Shown: piece by piece, positions 16,756 to 24,639 of the stretch | Layout of the letters: every line of letters starts with the position of its first letter | How positions within the stretch are numbered: the stretch's first letter is position 1 | Assembly: GCA_020073165.1 (NCBI GenBank) | Contig: JAIQFP010000019.1 | Coordinates: forward strand, 24,563 to 88,562 | Reading direction: 5' to 3' | DNA length: 64,000 bases | DNA from: Terriglobia bacterium | GTDB taxonomy: Bacteria; Acidobacteriota; Terriglobia; Terriglobales; Acidobacteriaceae | Notes under the pieces: generated by a model | What the model was told of the DNA's origin: nothing | Databases searched by the model: none | The model's input: the letters and a program-made list of their open reading frames with translations, nothing else | Program-made: the position numbers and the translations under genes

Positions 16756-17399
16756 CCCTTCACCCAGTTCTCAATGGTCTCGCGCAACTCGCGCAGCCGC
16801 CCTTCGAAGAAGTGATCGGCTCCCTCGATGAGTACCAGCTTCCGCGGTTCTGGAAGCGAATCCACCAGCGGCTGCAGTTGTGCCCGCGGCCCAAACTGGT
16901 CACGCGCGCCGCTGACCAGCAGCCTGGGCTTGGCACAGGCCTGGAGAAAGGAAAAGTCATAGGCGCGTTCATCGATTGGGGCGATTGGGATTCCGAGGCC
17001 AATGACGGCTTGGACGCGCACATCCGCACATGCCACCGGCAGACCCACAGCGGCGCCGAAGGAAAATCCAGCAAAGAGCAGAGGCAGGTGAAACTCGCGA
17101 TCCAGCCAGTCGAGCGTGGTGCGAACGTCATCCATCTCGCCGCGGCCGTGATCGTGCTCACCCTGGCTCAGACCGGTGCCGCGAAAGTTGAAGCGCAGCA
17201 CAGGAAATCCAAAACTGTTCAGGGCTTTCATGGTGTGGAAGACGACCTTGTTATGCAGGGTTCCGCCGAACAGCGGATGCGGATGGCATACAAGCGCGGC
17301 GTGCGTGGCACTCTCGGCGCCGGCGTTGAGCAGGGCTTCCAGGCGTCCGGCAGGACCGTCGAGAAACAGAGACTTGATGGTGGAGTTCTGGCCTGACAC
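16746..17399 (-). CDS. alpha/beta hydrolase, COG2945-like
   Basis: A 217-residue hydrolase with a catalytic triad visible in order: Ser in GFSFGAAVG, Asp in VSGARDQFGP, His in GADHFFEGR. The N-terminal HPHPLFGGT and FNFRGTGLSQG (oxyanion region) fit the compact COG2945 group of predicted hydrolases. Substrate is unknown. The GTG at 17399 is used because longer starts would overlap the divergent M20 peptidase gene at 17424; a GAGAGGA-like sequence lies upstream at long spacing. The stop codon lies inside a tandem array. Confidence 0.85.
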   Translation of the reverse strand: MSGQNSTIKSLFLDGPAGRLEALLNAGAESATHAALVCHPHPLFGGTLHNKVVFHTMKALNSFGFPVLRFNFRGTGLSQGEHDHGRGEMDDVRTTLDWLDREFHLPLLFAGFSFGAAVGLPVACADVRVQAVIGLGIPIAPIDERAYDFSFLQACAKPRLLVSGARDQFGPRAQLQPLVDSLPEPRKLVLIEGADHFFEGRLRELRETIENWVKGIV

Positions 17400-17423
17400 G
17401 CGATTTAGTTTATCCTCTCCCCC

Positions 17424-18419
17424 ATGGATGTGGTCGCTTTCACCCGCCAGCTGGTGGACATTGAATCCGTCACCGGGAACGAAGGGCCGGTCGGCGAGTT
17501 CCTGCATCGCGAGCTCTGCCGCTTGGGTTATCAGGCGAACAAAGTTCCGGTCGAGGGCACGCGCTGCAACGTATTCGCCACGTCCCCCGAGCAGCCCCGG
17601 CCAGCGGTCGTCTTCTCCACCCACATGGACACGGTGCCGCCGTTCATTGCTTCGTCAGAAGACGACACGCGGGTGTATGGCCGCGGCGCCTGCGATGCCA
17701 AGGGCATCATCGCCACCCAGATCGCCGCGGCAGAGCGACTGCGTGACGAAGGCATTTATGTCGGACTGCTTTTTCTGGTGGGCGAGGAGCGTGACAGCCT
17801 AGGGGCCAAGGTCGCGAATCAGCAGGCTTCCGAGTGTAAGTTTCTGGTCAACGGCGAACCCACTGAGAACAAAATTGCCATCGCCTCCAAGGGCGCGCTC
17901 CGGGTGGAAGTGACCGCGCACGGACGCATGGCGCACTCGGCGTATCCGGAACTGGGAGAGTCGGCCATCGACAAACTGATCGAAGCGTTGAGCCGCCTGC
18001 GGGCGATGAAGCTTCCCACCGAAGCAGGGGTAGGACCGTGCACGTTGAACATCGGGATGATTGAAGGCGGCCGCGCTCCCAATGTCATTCCCGACCAGGC
18101 CCGGGCGCAATTGCTGTACCGGCTGGTCGGACCTGCACAGCAGCTCCGGCAAGAAATTACGCAGGCGGTGGGTGATCTGGCAGAAATCGAGTTCACCCTG
18201 GAGATCCCCTTCGTCCGCCTGCGCACGCTCGATGGCCTGCCCACCATGGTCGCCGCCTTCACCACCGACATCCCCGCACTCAGCAACTGGGGAGAGCCGC
18301 TGCTGGTCGGGCCGGGATCGATTCACGTGGCGCACACCGAGGGGGAGTACGTAGACAAGAAACAGCTGAGCGATGCGGTGGATTTGTACTGTTCGATTGC
18401 GCGAAGGTTGCTCACGTAA
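17424..18419 (+). CDS. M20-family metallopeptidase (ArgE/DapE/LysK-like)
   Basis: A 331-residue di-zinc deacylase. Metal-binding positions can be followed: HMDTVPP, GRGACDAKGIIA (bridging Asp), the catalytic pair in LVGEERDS, VNGEPT and a late His in GSIHVAHTEGEYV. The dimerisation/lid insertion with GRMAHSAYPELGESAID is present. Likely substrates are N-acyl amino acids such as N-acetyl-ornithine, N-acetyl-lysine or succinyl-diaminopimelate; the sequence does not choose between them. Divergent start 24 nt from the hydrolase; the SGNH esterase gene follows after 26 nt in the same direction. Confidence 0.9.
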   Translation: MDVVAFTRQLVDIESVTGNEGPVGEFLHRELCRLGYQANKVPVEGTRCNVFATSPEQPRPAVVFSTHMDTVPPFIASSEDDTRVYGRGACDAKGIIATQIAAAERLRDEGIYVGLLFLVGEERDSLGAKVANQQASECKFLVNGEPTENKIAIASKGALRVEVTAHGRMAHSAYPELGESAIDKLIEALSRLRAMKLPTEAGVGPCTLNIGMIEGGRAPNVIPDQARAQLLYRLVGPAQQLRQEITQAVGDLAEIEFTLEIPFVRLRTLDGLPTMVAAFTTDIPALSNWGEPLLVGPGSIHVAHTEGEYVDKKQLSDAVDLYCSIARRLLT

Positions 18420-18445
18420 GCTCTGATAGCAGTACGATTTCCGCA

Positions 18446-19327
18446 ATGAATCCTGTCGCTTTGTACTTCGCCTCCGGTGACTCCCTTTACCCGGGTGCAG
18501 CTATGCTCCTGTTGGCGATAGGCATGTCGCCATACGCGAAGCGCGGCTCAGTGGTGCGAGTTCGAAATCTCGCGGCATGGCTGGCATTAGCGCTGATCGT
18601 GATGGCTTCTCCCCCATTCCCGTGGGTGCTTGATGCGATCTTCTTTTCGGCGTTTGTGATGTGGTTTGTTGCGGCCAACCGGGCTGCGCCGGGACAGGCA
18701 TTGGTTCGATTGCGACTTGCGGCGGCAGCGGTTCTGCTTGTATTGCTGCTGGTTTCTCCGACCATGGAGTTCTTTCGTCGCACGATGCCGGCGATTGTAG
18801 GCGCGTCGGACAACCATCTAGTAGTTATTGGCGATTCAATTTCCTCAGGTATCGACGCGCGCGTACCGGCCTGGCCGGTTTTCATGGAACAAACCACTGG
18901 CGTGTCAGTCAAGAACCTTGCCTACCCCGGCGCACAGGCGATAGAAGGCCAAGCTCTGACGAAGGGAGTAGCACCGGAAGACCGCGTGGTGCTGATCGAA
19001 ATTGGTGGGAACGATTTGCTTGCCGGCGTTCCATTCGAGGAGTTCGGGCGAGGTCTCGAGGCAATTCTGGCAAAGCTCGCCGTGCCTGGGCGCACAGTGG
19101 TGATGTTCGAGTTGCCGCTGCTGCCGCACAAGGTCGCGTACGGGCAGATTCAACGGCGGCTTGCAGCAAAATATGGTGTTTGGTTGATTCCGAAACGCTA
19201 TTTCACCGATGTGATCGGAGGCGCGAATGCGACCTCAGATGGGCTGCATCTTTCCGAAATGGGCTCACAGCGCATGGCGGCGCTTGTGGCGCAAGCTCTC
19301 TCACCCGTGCTGAAATCGCGTACCTGA
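18446..19327 (+). CDS. SGNH/GDSL-type esterase with N-terminal membrane helices
   Basis: A 293-residue protein. Three or so hydrophobic helices occupy residues 15-105, after which an SGNH hydrolase domain is clear: VVIGDSISSG (catalytic Ser, block I), NLAYPGAQ (block II), IEIGGNDLL (block III) and DGLHLSEMG (catalytic Asp/His, block V). Such domains act as lysophospholipases, arylesterases or polysaccharide deacetylases; the membrane part suggests the active site faces the periplasm. It is co-directional with the M20 peptidase gene. ATG at 18446. Confidence 0.88.
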   Translation: MNPVALYFASGDSLYPGAAMLLLAIGMSPYAKRGSVVRVRNLAAWLALALIVMASPPFPWVLDAIFFSAFVMWFVAANRAAPGQALVRLRLAAAAVLLVLLLVSPTMEFFRRTMPAIVGASDNHLVVIGDSISSGIDARVPAWPVFMEQTTGVSVKNLAYPGAQAIEGQALTKGVAPEDRVVLIEIGGNDLLAGVPFEEFGRGLEAILAKLAVPGRTVVMFELPLLPHKVAYGQIQRRLAAKYGVWLIPKRYFTDVIGGANATSDGLHLSEMGSQRMAALVAQALSPVLKSRT

Positions 19328-19338
19328 CATCCTACCTC

Positions 19339-19378
19339 TTGACAATTCTTTCTTTGTTAGCTAAGCTATGTTAGCTAA
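19339..19378 (+). promoter_or_regulatory. toxin-antitoxin promoter with twin TTAGCTAA operator
   Basis: A consensus -35 TTGACA is at 19339-19344. Two identical self-complementary octamers TTAGCTAA are at 19357-19364 and 19371-19378, 14 nt apart, covering the expected -10 and start site. This is the expected arrangement for autoregulation by the antitoxin. Confidence 0.65.
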
Positions 19379-19379
19379 T

Positions 19380-19610
19380 ATGGCGATGATCACGATCCAC
19401 AAGGCCAAGACCAACCTCTCCCGCCTGATCGAGCAGGCTTGCCGCGGTGAGGAGGTCATCATCGCCCGCGGCTCGGAGCCCGTGGTACGACTGGTTCCCG
19501 TGACCCGCAAGCATGGAAAGCGTCAGCCGGGCGCATTGCGCGGCAAACTGGAAATCCTTCCCTCCTTCTTTGAGCCGCTCCCGGATGATGAACTCGAGCA
19601 TTGGGAGTAG
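19380..19610 (+). CDS. Phd/YefM-type antitoxin
   Basis: A 76-residue antitoxin: MAMITIHKAKTNLSRLIEQA, then CRGEEVIIARGSEPVVRLVPV, the standard N-terminal DNA-binding fold of the Phd/YefM superfamily, and an acidic C-terminal tail (PSFFEPLPDDELEHWE) that would bind and inhibit the toxin. It precedes a PIN-domain toxin gene. ATG 19380 is used; ATG 19368 lies inside the operator and ATG 19386 is also possible. There is no Shine-Dalgarno sequence, and transcription may start only a few bases before it. It probably binds the TTAGCTAA repeats. Confidence 0.9.
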   Translation: MAMITIHKAKTNLSRLIEQACRGEEVIIARGSEPVVRLVPVTRKHGKRQPGALRGKLEILPSFFEPLPDDELEHWE

Positions 19611-19615
19611 CGCCA

Positions 19616-20002
19616 TTGCGAGTGCTACTTGATACCCATGCGCTGCTTTGGTGGTGGGGGGAAGAAAACCGTTTGTCTCCGCGGGCCAGAAAACTCATCG
19701 CCGACGAGGGCAATGAGATTCTGGTAAGCGCGGCGTCTGCGTGGGAAATCTCTACCAAGGTACGCCTGGGCAAACTGCTGGTTGCCATCGACCTGGTGCG
19801 AGATTTTTCCGATTACCTTTCCCGCGATGGTTTTTTTGCCCTACCCATCACAGCAGAACATGGCCTGCGGGCGGGACTCCTACCTGGACCGCACAAGGAT
19901 CCGTTCGACCGCATGCTGGTGGCGCAGTCACAGATGGAGGCCATTCCGATCGTCAGCAATGAAGAGGTGTTCGACTCCTACGGCGCGCGCCGGATTTGGT
20001 GA
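19616..20002 (+). CDS. VapC-like PIN-domain ribonuclease toxin
   Basis: A 128-residue PIN-domain RNase, toxin partner of the preceding antitoxin. Its acidic active-site residues appear as RVLLDTHALLWW (Asp), SAWEISTKVRLGKL (Glu), and DPFDRMLVAQ with VSNEEVFDSYG (Asp/Glu). The start is the TTG at 19616, 8 nt after GGGAG at 19603-19607, giving the usual MRVLLDTHALLWW; a TTG at 19601 would overlap the antitoxin stop. Toxins of this family cleave specific tRNAs or rRNA. The cassette is compact (5-nt gap) and probably autoregulated. Confidence 0.9.
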   Translation: MRVLLDTHALLWWWGEENRLSPRARKLIADEGNEILVSAASAWEISTKVRLGKLLVAIDLVRDFSDYLSRDGFFALPITAEHGLRAGLLPGPHKDPFDRMLVAQSQMEAIPIVSNEEVFDSYGARRIW

Positions 20003-20076
20003 GGGTGTTTCACGGATAGGTGGCCTCCGCCCTGTTCCTTCAGTTTCTGTCTTCCGCCGGAGCATTCGCAAACGTT

Positions 20077-20082
20077 TACACT
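20077..20082 (+). promoter_or_regulatory. -10-like TACACT directly before DUF255 gene
   Basis: TACACT ends 6 nt before the ATG at 20089, so the expected first transcribed base is the start codon itself (leaderless). Confidence 0.4.
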
Positions 20083-20088
20083 AGGTTG

Positions 20089-22230
20089 ATGACGACCGCC
20101 TCGCTCAACGCCCTCGCCAAGGCCTCCTCCGCCTACTTGCGCTCGGCCATGCATCAGCCCATTCGCTGGCACGAGTGGGGCGAAGAGGCCTTTGCCACGG
20201 CGCAGCGGGAGAACAAGCCCATCCTGCTCGACATTGGCGCGGTGTGGTGCCACTGGTGTCACGTGATGGACCGGGAGTCCTACGACAGTTCCGAGATCGC
20301 GCAGATTGTGAATGAGCGCTTCATCGCCGTGAAGGTGGACCGCGATGAGCGTCCCGACATTGACAGCCGCTACCAGGTGGCGGTGAGCTCGATCAGCGGA
20401 CAGGGTGGCTGGCCGCTCACAGCTTTCCTTACGCCCGACGGCAAACCGTTTTACGGGGGCACCTACTTCCCTCCTGAAGACGGCTACGGACGCCCCAGCT
20501 TCAAGCGGGTATTGCTGGCCATCTCGGACGCGTATCGCGAGAAGCATGGCGAAGTGGTCGAGCAGGCGAAGCTGGTGGAGAGCGCGATTTCCAACGCCGA
20601 GTCGTTCGCCGGGCGCGGCGCGCAGTTTTCGCCCAAAGTGATTGATTCCCTCGTGGAGTCCGCGCTGGGCATGTTCGATGCGGTGAATGGCGGTTTCGGC
20701 AGCGCCCCGAAGTTTCCGCACCCGTCCATTCTCGATCTGCTGATCGACCAGTACGGGCGCTCAGGGGACGAGCGGCTTCTGCATGTATTCGTGACTACGC
20801 TGGAGAAGATGGCTCGCGGCGGGGTGTACGACCAGCTGGCCGGCGGATTTCATCGCTACTCGGTGGACGAGCGCTGGGTGGTGCCGCATTTCGAGAAGAT
20901 GTGCTACGACAACTCGGAGCTGCTGAAGAATTATGTGCACGCCTACCAGGCAACGGGCACAGATTTTTTCGCGGCGGTGGCGCGTGACATCATTCGCTGG
21001 ATGGATGAGTGGCTCAGCAACCGCGAGCACGGCGGCTTCTATGCCTCCCAGGACGCCGACTACTCGATGGATGACGATGGCGACTACTTCACCTGGACTC
21101 TTGAGGAAACGCGTGCGGCCTTGAGCGAGGAAGAAGCCACCGTGGCCGGCCTGCATTACGACATCAACGAAGTCGGCGAGATGCATCACAACTCCGCGAA
21201 GAATGTGCTGTACGTGCGAGCGTCGGTGGACGAAATCGGGAAGCGGCTGAGCCTGCCGCCAGAGCGAGTTCGCGAGTTGCTGGAATCAGCAAAGAAGAAA
21301 ATGTACGCGGCACGGCTGAAACGTCCCACGCCGTACGTGGACAAAACCATGTACGTGGGCTGGAACGCGATGTGCGTGTCAGCATATCTGGAAGCCGCGA
21401 AGGTGCTGCGTCTAGAGGGAGCGCGGCATTTCGGGCTACGGTCGCTCGACCGCATTCTGGCGGAGGGCTGGCGGCCTGAACGTGGGTTGCTGCACGTGAT
21501 TGCCTATTCCGACCCGCAGGCCGAGCGCCGCGACATCGCCGGTCTGCTCGATGATTACGCCTTCACCGCTGTGGCTTGCCTGGACGCCTACGAGGCCACG
21601 GGCGATCTCAGCTATTTCAATTTCGCGCGCCGCATTGCGGACGCGATGATCGAGCGGTTTTTCGATTCGACATCCGGTGGATTCTTCGACACGGAAAAGC
21701 CGGCCGCACCGGATCAGAAAACGCTGGGAGTGCTGGGCACCCGCCGCAAGCCGTTTCAGGATTCTCCGACCCCGGCTGGAAATCCCGTCGCCGCGATCGC
21801 CCTGCTGCGGCTTCGCGCTTACACCAACAATCAGGGATATCGCGATAAGGCCGAGCAGACCATCGAAGTTCTAGCAGGACTGGCGGAGAAGTACGGGATC
21901 TTCGCCGCGACCTATGGCATTGCCGCGGTGCACTTATCACAGCCGCACACCCAGGTGGTGATCATGGGCAACGACGCGCGAGCGAACGACCTTCACGCGG
22001 CGGCGGTTGCCCCATTCGCGTTCGCGAAAGCGGTGCTTAAGCTGGCCGCGAACGAAGCTGTTCCGCAAAATCTTCCGCCGGCCCTGGCGGAAACCATTCC
22101 CCACCTGCCGGTGGTTAAAGAAGAAAAGACCGCCGCGGTGATCTGCACGGGCTTCACGTGCCAGCCGCCACTGTTTGATGCCGAGGAATTGGCCCGCAAC
22201 CTGCGCGCAGGGCTGCGCCGCGACCGCTGA
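20089..22230 (+). CDS. DUF255 thioredoxin-fold / six-hairpin protein (YyaL/SSP411-like)
   Basis: A 713-residue cytoplasmic protein. Residues about 20-180 are a thioredoxin-like DUF255 domain with WCHWCHVMDRESY, VDRDERPDID and the GGWPLTAFLTPDGKPFYGGTYFP block. The rest is an alpha/alpha six-hairpin glycosidase-like barrel (GGFGSAPKFPHPS, GGVYDQLAGGFHRYSVDERWVVPHFEKM, YASQDADY, PDQKTLGVLG). Homologues from bacteria to mammals (spermatogenesis-associated protein 20) share this architecture; the biochemical function is not settled. ATG at 20089 follows a -10-like hexamer; a GTG at 20020 gives a longer but less convincing N-terminus. Confidence 0.92.
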   Translation: MTTASLNALAKASSAYLRSAMHQPIRWHEWGEEAFATAQRENKPILLDIGAVWCHWCHVMDRESYDSSEIAQIVNERFIAVKVDRDERPDIDSRYQVAVSSISGQGGWPLTAFLTPDGKPFYGGTYFPPEDGYGRPSFKRVLLAISDAYREKHGEVVEQAKLVESAISNAESFAGRGAQFSPKVIDSLVESALGMFDAVNGGFGSAPKFPHPSILDLLIDQYGRSGDERLLHVFVTTLEKMARGGVYDQLAGGFHRYSVDERWVVPHFEKMCYDNSELLKNYVHAYQATGTDFFAAVARDIIRWMDEWLSNREHGGFYASQDADYSMDDDGDYFTWTLEETRAALSEEEATVAGLHYDINEVGEMHHNSAKNVLYVRASVDEIGKRLSLPPERVRELLESAKKKMYAARLKRPTPYVDKTMYVGWNAMCVSAYLEAAKVLRLEGARHFGLRSLDRILAEGWRPERGLLHVIAYSDPQAERRDIAGLLDDYAFTAVACLDAYEATGDLSYFNFARRIADAMIERFFDSTSGGFFDTEKPAAPDQKTLGVLGTRRKPFQDSPTPAGNPVAAIALLRLRAYTNNQGYRDKAEQTIEVLAGLAEKYGIFAATYGIAAVHLSQPHTQVVIMGNDARANDLHAAAVAPFAFAKAVLKLAANEAVPQNLPPALAETIPHLPVVKEEKTAAVICTGFTCQPPLFDAEELARNLRAGLRRDR

Positions 22231-22249
22231 AACCGCGACAAGCGTTCGC

Positions 22250-22292
22250 AAAAAAAGAGGGCTGGGATTGCATTGCGCAATCTACCAGCCCT
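22250..22292 (-). terminator. rho-independent terminator for the small secreted peptide gene
   Basis: Read on the minus strand: AGGGCTGG ... GATTGC-GCAAT-GCAATC ... CCAGCCCT forms an 8-bp plus 6-bp stem with a 2-nt bulge and a 5-nt loop (22258-22292), followed almost directly by seven U residues (complement of 22250-22256). It is 60 nt after the stop codon of the minus-strand peptide gene. Confidence 0.8.
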
Positions 22293-22351
22293 ACGAACCC
22301 AAGCCGCATAAGCGGCAAATTTAGAACACCCCACATAGTGGGCTGCCCGCA

Positions 22352-22492
22352 CTACTTCGGGCAGTTCGGGTTCTTCGGATTGCAGAACGGAAACGGTCCG
22401 CCCTCCGGCGCTGGCAGCATCGGAGCAGCAACCGCCACGTACGTGCAAGCCAAACCTACCATCAGGAGTAACATCCTGATCGCACGTTTCAT
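22352..22492 (-). CDS. 46-residue secreted peptide
   Basis: A small gene with a complete transcription unit of its own. The peptide is MKRAIRMLLLMVGLACTYVA, then VAAPMLPAPEGGPFPFCNPK and NPNCPK: a signal peptide of about 23 residues followed by a short Pro-rich mature part with two cysteines. An AGGAG Shine-Dalgarno sequence lies 8 nt before the ATG at 22492. A promoter (TTGGAA-16 nt-TATAAT) is upstream and an intrinsic terminator downstream. No family is recognised. The signal could be cleaved near VAA to leave about 22 residues, or kept as an anchor. Confidence 0.75.
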   Translation of the reverse strand: MKRAIRMLLLMVGLACTYVAVAAPMLPAPEGGPFPFCNPKNPNCPK

Positions 22493-22546
22493 GGACTTTC
22501 TCCTTGCGTGCGGGTCCCCTGGGAGCGGAAACCCTCACGGCCCCGC

Positions 22547-22574
22547 ATTATAAGGGCAGTTTCATATTTTCCAA
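22547..22574 (-). promoter_or_regulatory. sigma70-type promoter of the small peptide gene
   Basis: On the minus strand, TTGGAA (complement of 22569-22574), a 16-nt spacer and a perfect TATAAT (complement of 22547-22552). Transcription would start about 48 nt before the ATG at 22492. Confidence 0.7.
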
Positions 22575-22842
22575 GTAGAGTTTTTTGTAACCAGCCCGAA
22601 CCGTCGCTTGGGCACAATGCACGTGGAGCATTGTGAAACGTCTGTTTCTCCAGATTTTTCAGTTACTTGGGAGCATTTCAGTGAAACGATTCATGGAGGT
22701 TCCGGACCGGGAATCACCTGCCACAAAAAGAAAACGAGCGGAGCCTCTTTTCTTAGCGGCAGATCATTCTGAGTCTGTGGCGGCGTGTGATCTGGGTTGA
22801 GTCGCCGTTGTCGAATTCACGCTGGTCGGAATTGCCAGCCCG
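22575..22842. other. non-coding region with two inverted repeats
   Basis: Part of the 350-nt gap 22493-22842. CACAATGC (22613-22620), 7 nt, GCATTGTG (22628-22635) is a perfect 8-bp inverted repeat of unknown role, possibly an operator or hairpin upstream of the peptide promoter. A second stem at 22728-22754 is listed separately. No gene is seen. Confidence 0.5.
22725..22754 (-). terminator. hairpin with T-rich tail after the membrane-protein gene
   Basis: On the minus strand AAGAAAAGAG, a 6-nt loop and CTCGTTTTCTT (one bulged base) form a stem that runs into TTTG. It follows the 22843-23772 gene by about 90 nt. The stem is A/T-rich and therefore weak. Confidence 0.45.
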
Positions 22843-23772
22843 CTAAGAGCCGGGACGACGCGGAGAGGGCGTAGGAGACTTGCTGGCCGGGGACGGTGAG
22901 CCGGCGGACTCGGCACCGGCCGCGACCGCGGCCGCAATCTCGGTTTCGGCGTCGGACTCCGAATGCGCTTGGCCTCCGTTGGTACGGGAGAACGCCCGAT
23001 CCACCATGCCTTCAAACATCGGGATCAGAGAGTCGGCCGGCAAGGGATGTTGCAGATCGGTGAGGCTCTGGTCCCAGCGTTGCGACATCAGCAGGTTGGC
23101 GGAAGCGTTGCGGGATTTGGAGTTCAGCAGGGCGTATCCGAACCACACCAAGATCGCGCAATTGTAGGCTACGGCGTTGATCAGGTTCACGCCCGCAGGT
23201 GTCTCTCGCCCCGCGGCGTTCAGCGCAATCAGTGCCAATTCCACGATGGCAAAGCCGCCGAAACCCAAAGCGATCCCGAAACTATGCTGACGCCAGGAAA
23301 CCCCCAGATACCCGGAGAACACCAGCAGGAACAGGATGAGGCCGCACTGCATGACCCGGACACAGCGCTGCACGGTGAAGACCGCCTGCACTAGCGGCCC
23401 CTGGTCGGTCGCCGGACTCGCAGCTGCCACCACGCAGGCCACCAGTATCATCACCAGGGCGGCCCACTTGAACAGCACCGAGCCCAGGTCCTTCAACGTG
23501 TGGTAGGGACGGAACACGTCGAGGAAAATTTCGTGAATGATCTTGAACCCCAAAGCCAGGCTGATGGCGTCAGCAATCCAGAAACAGTAGAAGTACTCCG
23601 CGTACGTTCCCCACCGATGAATCGGAAACAGAGCGCAGAAAACCAGAATCTGCCAGATCAGATAGGCGAAGAACACCGGGAAGGTGCGGTGCAGACGCCG
23701 CGAAAACACCGCCGTCGCGGCCGCCAGTTGCAGCACCGGATGAGCAATCCACAGAGCGCTATCGATCTGCAT
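22843..23772 (-). CDS. multi-pass membrane protein of unknown function
   Basis: A 309-residue protein with about seven hydrophobic helices in its first 230 residues (for example HPVLQLAAATAVFSRR, AYLIWQILVFCALF, WAALVMILVACVVAAAS, LILFLLVFSGYLGV). A Pro/Ser/Ala-rich cytoplasmic-looking tail follows (AGSPSPASKSPTPSPRRPGS). No family is recognised; similar seven-helix proteins are frequent in acidobacteria. The ATG at 23772 (MQIDSALW) is used; an AAAGGAG is 15 nt upstream, rather far, and the longer reading adds an Arg-rich segment unlike a membrane-protein N-terminus. Confidence 0.65.
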   Translation of the reverse strand: MQIDSALWIAHPVLQLAAATAVFSRRLHRTFPVFFAYLIWQILVFCALFPIHRWGTYAEYFYCFWIADAISLALGFKIIHEIFLDVFRPYHTLKDLGSVLFKWAALVMILVACVVAAASPATDQGPLVQAVFTVQRCVRVMQCGLILFLLVFSGYLGVSWRQHSFGIALGFGGFAIVELALIALNAAGRETPAGVNLINAVAYNCAILVWFGYALLNSKSRNASANLLMSQRWDQSLTDLQHPLPADSLIPMFEGMVDRAFSRTNGGQAHSESDAETEIAAAVAAGAESAGSPSPASKSPTPSPRRPGS

Positions 23773-24066
23773 GGGGGTTACAGGCCGCTCCTTTCCAGCC
23801 GCGGACCTCGCGGTTGGCAGAGTACACCGATCCGGTCTCCTCCTTCTTATTGAAACCTTAACAGCTCCTACCCAATGGTCAATGAACCAAAGTAACCTCC
23901 GGTAACAGTTACTTCTGGAACGATGCAAACAGTTGTGTTCTAGGGGCTTGGTTCGGCCGGCGGGCGGGATGGGGCTGGAGACGCTTGTCCCTGCAGGTTA
24001 CCCGCGCTGGTTTCTCCGGAGATTCTTCGGAGGGGAATTTCGGACGACGTCCCGGGCCGGGTCGCC

Positions 24067-24498
24067 CTAGAGTTCTGGCGTCGCCTGGATATAGGCCCGC
24101 ATCATTCGCACTTCATCGTCTTTCTCGCTGAGGTGGTGCAACATCAGGTCGCGCAGTGAAACCACCCCTTTGAGCTGCTGGCCTTCGCACACCAGCAGAT
24201 GGCGAAAGCCGTGGCGCCGCATCAACAACAAACCGTTCTCTAGTTCCTCGTCCGAACTCACAGTGAGCGGATCCGCGGTCATTACTTGCTCGATGGTGGT
24301 GGTGCGTGGATCGCGCCCTTCTACCACCACGCGCTTCATCATGTCACGCTCGGAAAAGATCCCCACCAGGATGCCGTTCCGCAACACCGGTACCGCTCCG
24401 ATGTTGCGCTCCACCATGGCCTGGGCCACATCAAGCACGGACTGGTTTACGTCTGCTCGATAGGTTTCCTGACCTTTTATTAAATCGTAGATGTGCAT
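24067..24498 (-). CDS. tandem CBS-domain protein
   Basis: A 143-residue protein made almost entirely of a CBS pair (Bateman module): residues 10-65 with VNQSVLDVAQAMVERNIGAVPVLRNGILVGIFSERDMMKR-type sequence, and 75-130 with VMTADPLTVSSDEELENGLLLMRRHGFRHLLV ... GVVSLRDLM. Such modules bind adenine nucleotides or S-adenosylmethionine and regulate other proteins. There is no catalytic domain attached, so it acts alone or with an unlinked partner. ATG 24498, preceded by AAGGGG at good spacing. Confidence 0.88.
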   Translation of the reverse strand: MHIYDLIKGQETYRADVNQSVLDVAQAMVERNIGAVPVLRNGILVGIFSERDMMKRVVVEGRDPRTTTIEQVMTADPLTVSSDEELENGLLLMRRHGFRHLLVCEGQQLKGVVSLRDLMLHHLSEKDDEVRMMRAYIQATPEL

Positions 24499-24639
24499 TT
24501 GCCACCCCTTGGGCCAAAATTCCAGGCCCCTACCCCAGCAAAGGCGCGCTTCGGCGGGAGTATATGACGAAACGGAACGCCGGGAAAGGTGAATGTCGGG
24601 GCAAGAAGCCAAGATCCTGCCCCTTGGAGCCAGTCTGAG

